DNA from: Lutimaribacter pacificus
GTDB lineage: Bacteria; Pseudomonadota; Alphaproteobacteria; Rhodobacterales; Rhodobacteraceae
Assembly: GCF_900142185.1 (NCBI RefSeq)
Contig: NZ_FQZZ01000001.1
Coordinates: forward strand, 1,174,171-1,238,170
Direction: 5' to 3'
Length of the DNA: 64,000 bases
Shown: in pieces, positions 62,649 to 64,000 of the stretch
How the letters are laid out: each line of letters opens with the position of its first letter
Numbering within the stretch: the first letter of the stretch is position 1
Notes under the pieces: generated by a model
What the model saw: only the letters and a program-made list of their open reading frames with translations
What the model was told of the DNA's origin: nothing
Database searches by the model: none
Program-made: the position numbers and the translations under genes

Positions 62649-62718
62649 GCGGGTGACTTGGTGTGGTAGCGTTCTTCCCAGTCTGCCTACCGGGGGTTCG
62701 ATTCCCCTCATCCGCTCC
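62649..62718 (+). pseudogene. tRNA-Gly-like remnant inside the transposon
   Basis: GCGGGTG (62649-62655) pairs with CATCCGC (62709-62715, one G-U) as a 7-bp acceptor stem. A canonical T-arm precedes it: GGGGG, loop TTCGATT, CCCCT (62692-62708), and TCC follows like the start of a CCA end. TTCTTCCCAG resembles a glycine CCC anticodon loop, but the anticodon stem does not pair properly and the D/anticodon region is about 5 nt too short. It is probably a decayed tRNA gene, or a tRNA-derived recombination scar. Confidence 0.4.
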
Positions 62719-62769
62719 TACCCCCCTTCCATAAGGGGATCAGACGTATCTCCCCCTCCACAAGGGAGC

Positions 62770-62818
62770 AGGAGAGCGAAGCGGCAACGGGTCCAAACCT
62801 TGTTCGCTTCGCTCTCCT
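62770..62818. other. Large hairpin in the passenger region
   Basis: AGGAGAGCGAAGCG (62770-62783) and CGCTTCGCTCTCCT (62805-62818) are perfect 14-bp inverted arms around a 21-nt centre that itself can pair weakly (GGT ... ACC). No U-tract follows. Candidates are a structured RNA, a terminator read from either side, or a transposition-related site. Confidence 0.55.
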
Positions 62819-62859
62819 TACGTACGTTTGAAGGACGAGAAAGTCAATGAGAGGGCGCT

Positions 62860-63006
62860 ATGAGCACCGAACAGAAAGACCAACTAGAACGCTTCAAAGA
62901 AGCCGCCCGCCAGCTAGGGACGGACGACGACGAAGAGCGGTTTGAGAAGAAGCTGAAGAAGCTGGTGAAGCAGAAGCCAAGCGAGAAGAAGGATGCCGAT
63001 GAATAA
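62860..63006 (+). CDS. 48-aa highly charged passenger ORF
   Basis: The ATG at 62860 is preceded by GAGAGGGC. The product (STEQKDQLERFKEAARQLGT, then DDDEERFEKKLKKLVKQKPS) is almost wholly charged and helical, a pattern common among small phage or plasmid proteins. No family is recognised. Its end overlaps the next ORF by 8 bp in another frame, which supports the two being read as a coupled pair. Confidence 0.55.
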   Translation: MSTEQKDQLERFKEAARQLGTDDDEERFEKKLKKLVKQKPSEKKDADE

Positions 63007-63169
63007 GGCTATTTCAGGCGGGTTCGCAGTGCTGGGGTTAATGTCTTGGTATGACCCCGGATTTAACGGATTCTGGCTGGACCCGTCGGATGTGAGCGAC
63101 GGTGATGGCAGAATTGTTGCAGCGGTATTTCTTGTCGGCGCGGCTATCGTCTTCTTTCAACGCGACTAG
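62999..63169 (+). CDS. 56-aa membrane passenger ORF
   Basis: It starts with an ATG inside the end of the 48-aa ORF and ends with a TAG whose last base is the first base of the right terminal repeat. The peptide has hydrophobic stretches at both ends (ISGGFAVLGLMSW and IVAAVFLVGAAIVFF) around a polar, acidic middle (LDPSDVSDGDG). It could be a small two-span membrane protein. Family unknown. Confidence 0.5.
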   Translation: MNKAISGGFAVLGLMSWYDPGFNGFWLDPSDVSDGDGRIVAAVFLVGAAIVFFQRD

Positions 63170-63192
63170 GGTTTGTCAAATATACAATCGCC
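63169..63192 (-). repeat. Right terminal inverted repeat of the IS1595-family element
   Basis: It begins GGGTTTGTCAAATATACAAT and ends CGCC, complementary to the left repeat except at one position. The inward-facing TTGACA here is not followed by a recognisable -10. Confidence 0.9.
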
Positions 63193-63200
63193 TTTGAAAA
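63193..63200. repeat. Right 8-bp target-site duplication
   Basis: TTTGAAAA, identical to 60849-60856. Removing the element and one copy rejoins CCTGACCC and TTTGAAAAAGGCTC, restoring a continuous sequence after the integrase gene. Confidence 0.88.
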
Positions 63201-63592
63201 AGGCTCAAATAGGCCAAACACCAGCCAAGCTGCTTTCAAATTATCAGTTGCATCGTTGGCTGCGGGGGCTCGCAACTCACGATTTCTGCGGTTAGTCGAG
63301 AGGGTGGTCCCGCGGGTTGCGGCGTAGAATTGGCAGGTGCGGCGTGAAAGAGTGCGGGCTAGGCGATCTCAGCTTTCTCCACTGCAGAGGAGCCCGCCGA
63401 TACGCCCTGTGCACATGATCCGCACACACAAACGGCCCAAACGTCTCTGACGCCTTGGGTCTCGACCCGATACTCCAGTGGTCAAGTGCTGATGACAGAA
63501 GCGAGAGTTTCCGGGAATGCCCTGGGATGCGCCTTGGAACACAGGACAACAGGCTGCGAAAATTGTGAACTCTCTCCGACGAGCCTTCCCCC
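63201..63592. other. Intergenic stretch without a supported gene
   Basis: About 390 bp of island DNA in which I see no ORF with convincing start signals or family features. An 85-codon leftward open frame exists (63292-63549) but its composition is not protein-like. No tRNA or long inverted repeat was found. Confidence 0.4.
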
Positions 63593-63895
63593 TCAAAATC
63601 GCACGCTCAGAAGACGAATTTCCCTTCGCATCGCTTGTCTTCGTGCGAGGCGCGCCTTCGCGGCTCTGTATTTCGCATGACAAGACTGTAATCGGAGCAA
63701 CGCCTGGTCGCGCGACTCGCGCTGACGTCGAACATACGACCCTGGCGCGCCGAGCGTGCCGGGATGCGGCGCGGTACCGATCGGGAAGTAGCCATGCGCC
63801 TCGTCCAATGCGGTCCTCAGGCTTCGTTCCGCTTCGAGGTACCGAAAATACGCGACCGCCAATAGGCGGAAGTGAGCGCCGATGTCTTGGTGCAT
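63593..63895 (-). CDS. Hypothetical protein, about 100 aa
   Basis: A leftward ORF with an ATG at 63895 (an alternative start lies 27 codons further upstream, at 63976). The product looks protein-like and helical: HFRLLAVAYFRYLEAERSLR, TALDEAHGYFPIG, then an Arg-rich C-terminal half (SRDQALLRLQSCHAKYRAAK, ARLARRQAMRREIRLLS), with no membrane span. I do not recognise the family. No good RBS was seen, so the start is uncertain. Confidence 0.4.
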   Translation of the reverse strand: MHQDIGAHFRLLAVAYFRYLEAERSLRTALDEAHGYFPIGTAPHPGTLGAPGSYVRRQRESRDQALLRLQSCHAKYRAAKARLARRQAMRREIRLLSVRF

Positions 63896-64000
63896 CCTGT
63901 TGTCCGTATGCCTCCGGTGGAGGCCGTCTGACGGGGTTTCAGCGTCGGTGCTAAGTCCGACCTTATGGCCGACCATAAGTTCAGACCCGAGATTGAAGTC

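Larger units (their letters stand above)
60857..63192 (+). mobile_element. IS1595-family transposon with passenger genes (2336 bp)
   Basis: Terminal inverted repeats of 24 bp (60857-60880 and 63169-63192; one mismatch at position 3) and matching 8-bp target duplications define the ends. Inside are an intact ISXO2-type transposase (60924-61901) and about 1.2 kb of extra DNA: a 171-aa ORF, a tRNA-like remnant, hairpins and two short ORFs. IS1595-family members with passenger genes are known; this cargo I do not recognise. The exact duplications and intact transposase suggest a recent insertion. Confidence 0.88.
59623..64000. mobile_element. Genomic island next to dusA, extends past the window
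   Basis: From the dusA start to the window end the base composition looks lower in G+C, the codon use differs from the core genes, and the contents are an integrase, an IS1595-family transposon and unrecognised ORFs. The left boundary is inferred from dusA-island biology; the right boundary is not visible. Confidence 0.6.

Noticed and set aside
62649..62718. Functional tRNA gene
   Set aside because: The D/anticodon region is too short and the anticodon stem does not pair, so only a tRNA-like remnant is claimed.
63292..63549. 85-codon leftward open frame in the island
   Set aside because: No RBS, biased composition (Ser/Arg/Pro/His) and no recognisable structure; not reported as a gene.
63517..63954. 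145-codon rightward open frame near the window end
   Set aside because: It is antisense to the 63593-63895 ORF, which has the more protein-like sequence; neither is certain.
1..64000. CRISPR array, rRNA operon, replication origin or prophage structural genes
   Set aside because: No regularly spaced repeats, rRNA-like stretches, DnaA-box clusters or phage head/tail genes were seen; the only phage-type gene is the integrase.

Overview
The window is chromosomal DNA of an alphaproteobacterium, most likely a Rhodobacterales member (Roseobacter/Paracoccaceae type). I base this on the high G+C, the gene families (a DUF4167 protein, a RatA-type START protein, four-subunit sarcosine oxidase, CcmI, DUF1289, LptF/LptG/LptD/SurA-like/PdxA/RsmA in one run) and the dense, often 4-bp-overlapping operons. 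No species is assigned. Almost the whole of positions 1-59622 is ordinary core genome. The last 4.4 kb is accessory DNA inserted next to the 5' end of dusA.

Layout. 1-5.3 kb: a LuxR-type regulator cut by the window edge, an MmgE/PrpD protein coupled to a RatA/COQ10-like protein, hpt, a Sel1-repeat secreted protein, a 58-aa membrane peptide and a LysR regulator divergent from two c-type cytochrome genes. 6.7-17.9 kb: a TTC38-like TPR protein, lipA, a VIT-type transporter, a TfoX C-terminal-domain protein, ndk, a Bcr/CflA MFS exporter, an ABC-F ATPase, a DUF2267-like protein, a MarC protein, a membrane retropepsin-like protease, then holC-pepA. 18.1-25.5 kb: a tightly coupled outer-membrane biogenesis operon, lptF-lptG-lptD-surA-like-pdxA-rsmA, closed by a hairpin. 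25.5-31.7 kb: DUF4167, prfA-prmC, a DUF1499 protein, agmatinase, an M20 amidohydrolase and mazG. 31.8-37.7 kb: an orphan ferric-iron binding protein, a fatty acid desaturase, and a der / bamB-like / YfgM-like run. 37.9-49.0 kb: an RND efflux pair behind a perfect palindrome, an Atm1-type ABC exporter with a LysM protein, a LOG-family protein, rarD, an NTF2-like protein and Fe superoxide dismutase. 49.1-59.6 kb: the sarcosine oxidase operon (soxB - small membrane ORF - soxD - soxA - soxG), ccmI-ruvX-DUF1289, a TauE/SafE permease and dusA.

Mobile and repeated DNA. A tyrosine recombinase gene starts about 120 bp from the GTG start of dusA, the known hotspot for dusA-targeting islands; its promoter region carries four copies of TGGACCAAAT, two forming a palindrome. 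Just downstream of it lies an apparently intact IS1595-family transposon (60857-63192). It has 24-bp terminal inverted repeats with one mismatch, an exact 8-bp target duplication TTTGAAAA, an ISXO2-type transposase driven by a promoter whose -35 box sits in the left repeat, and about 1.2 kb of passenger DNA. The passengers are a 171-aa protein with a winged-helix-like C-terminus, a tRNA-Gly-like remnant, a large hairpin and two overlapping short ORFs.

Independently, three full copies (about 167 bp), one internally deleted copy and one decayed fragment of a structured, MITE-like intergenic repeat occur at 15183, 34124, 42857, 57317 and 58351. I do not recognise this repeat family. The transposon with its cargo and this repeat family are the two most interesting things in the window. 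I found no CRISPR array, rRNA, intact tRNA or replication origin.
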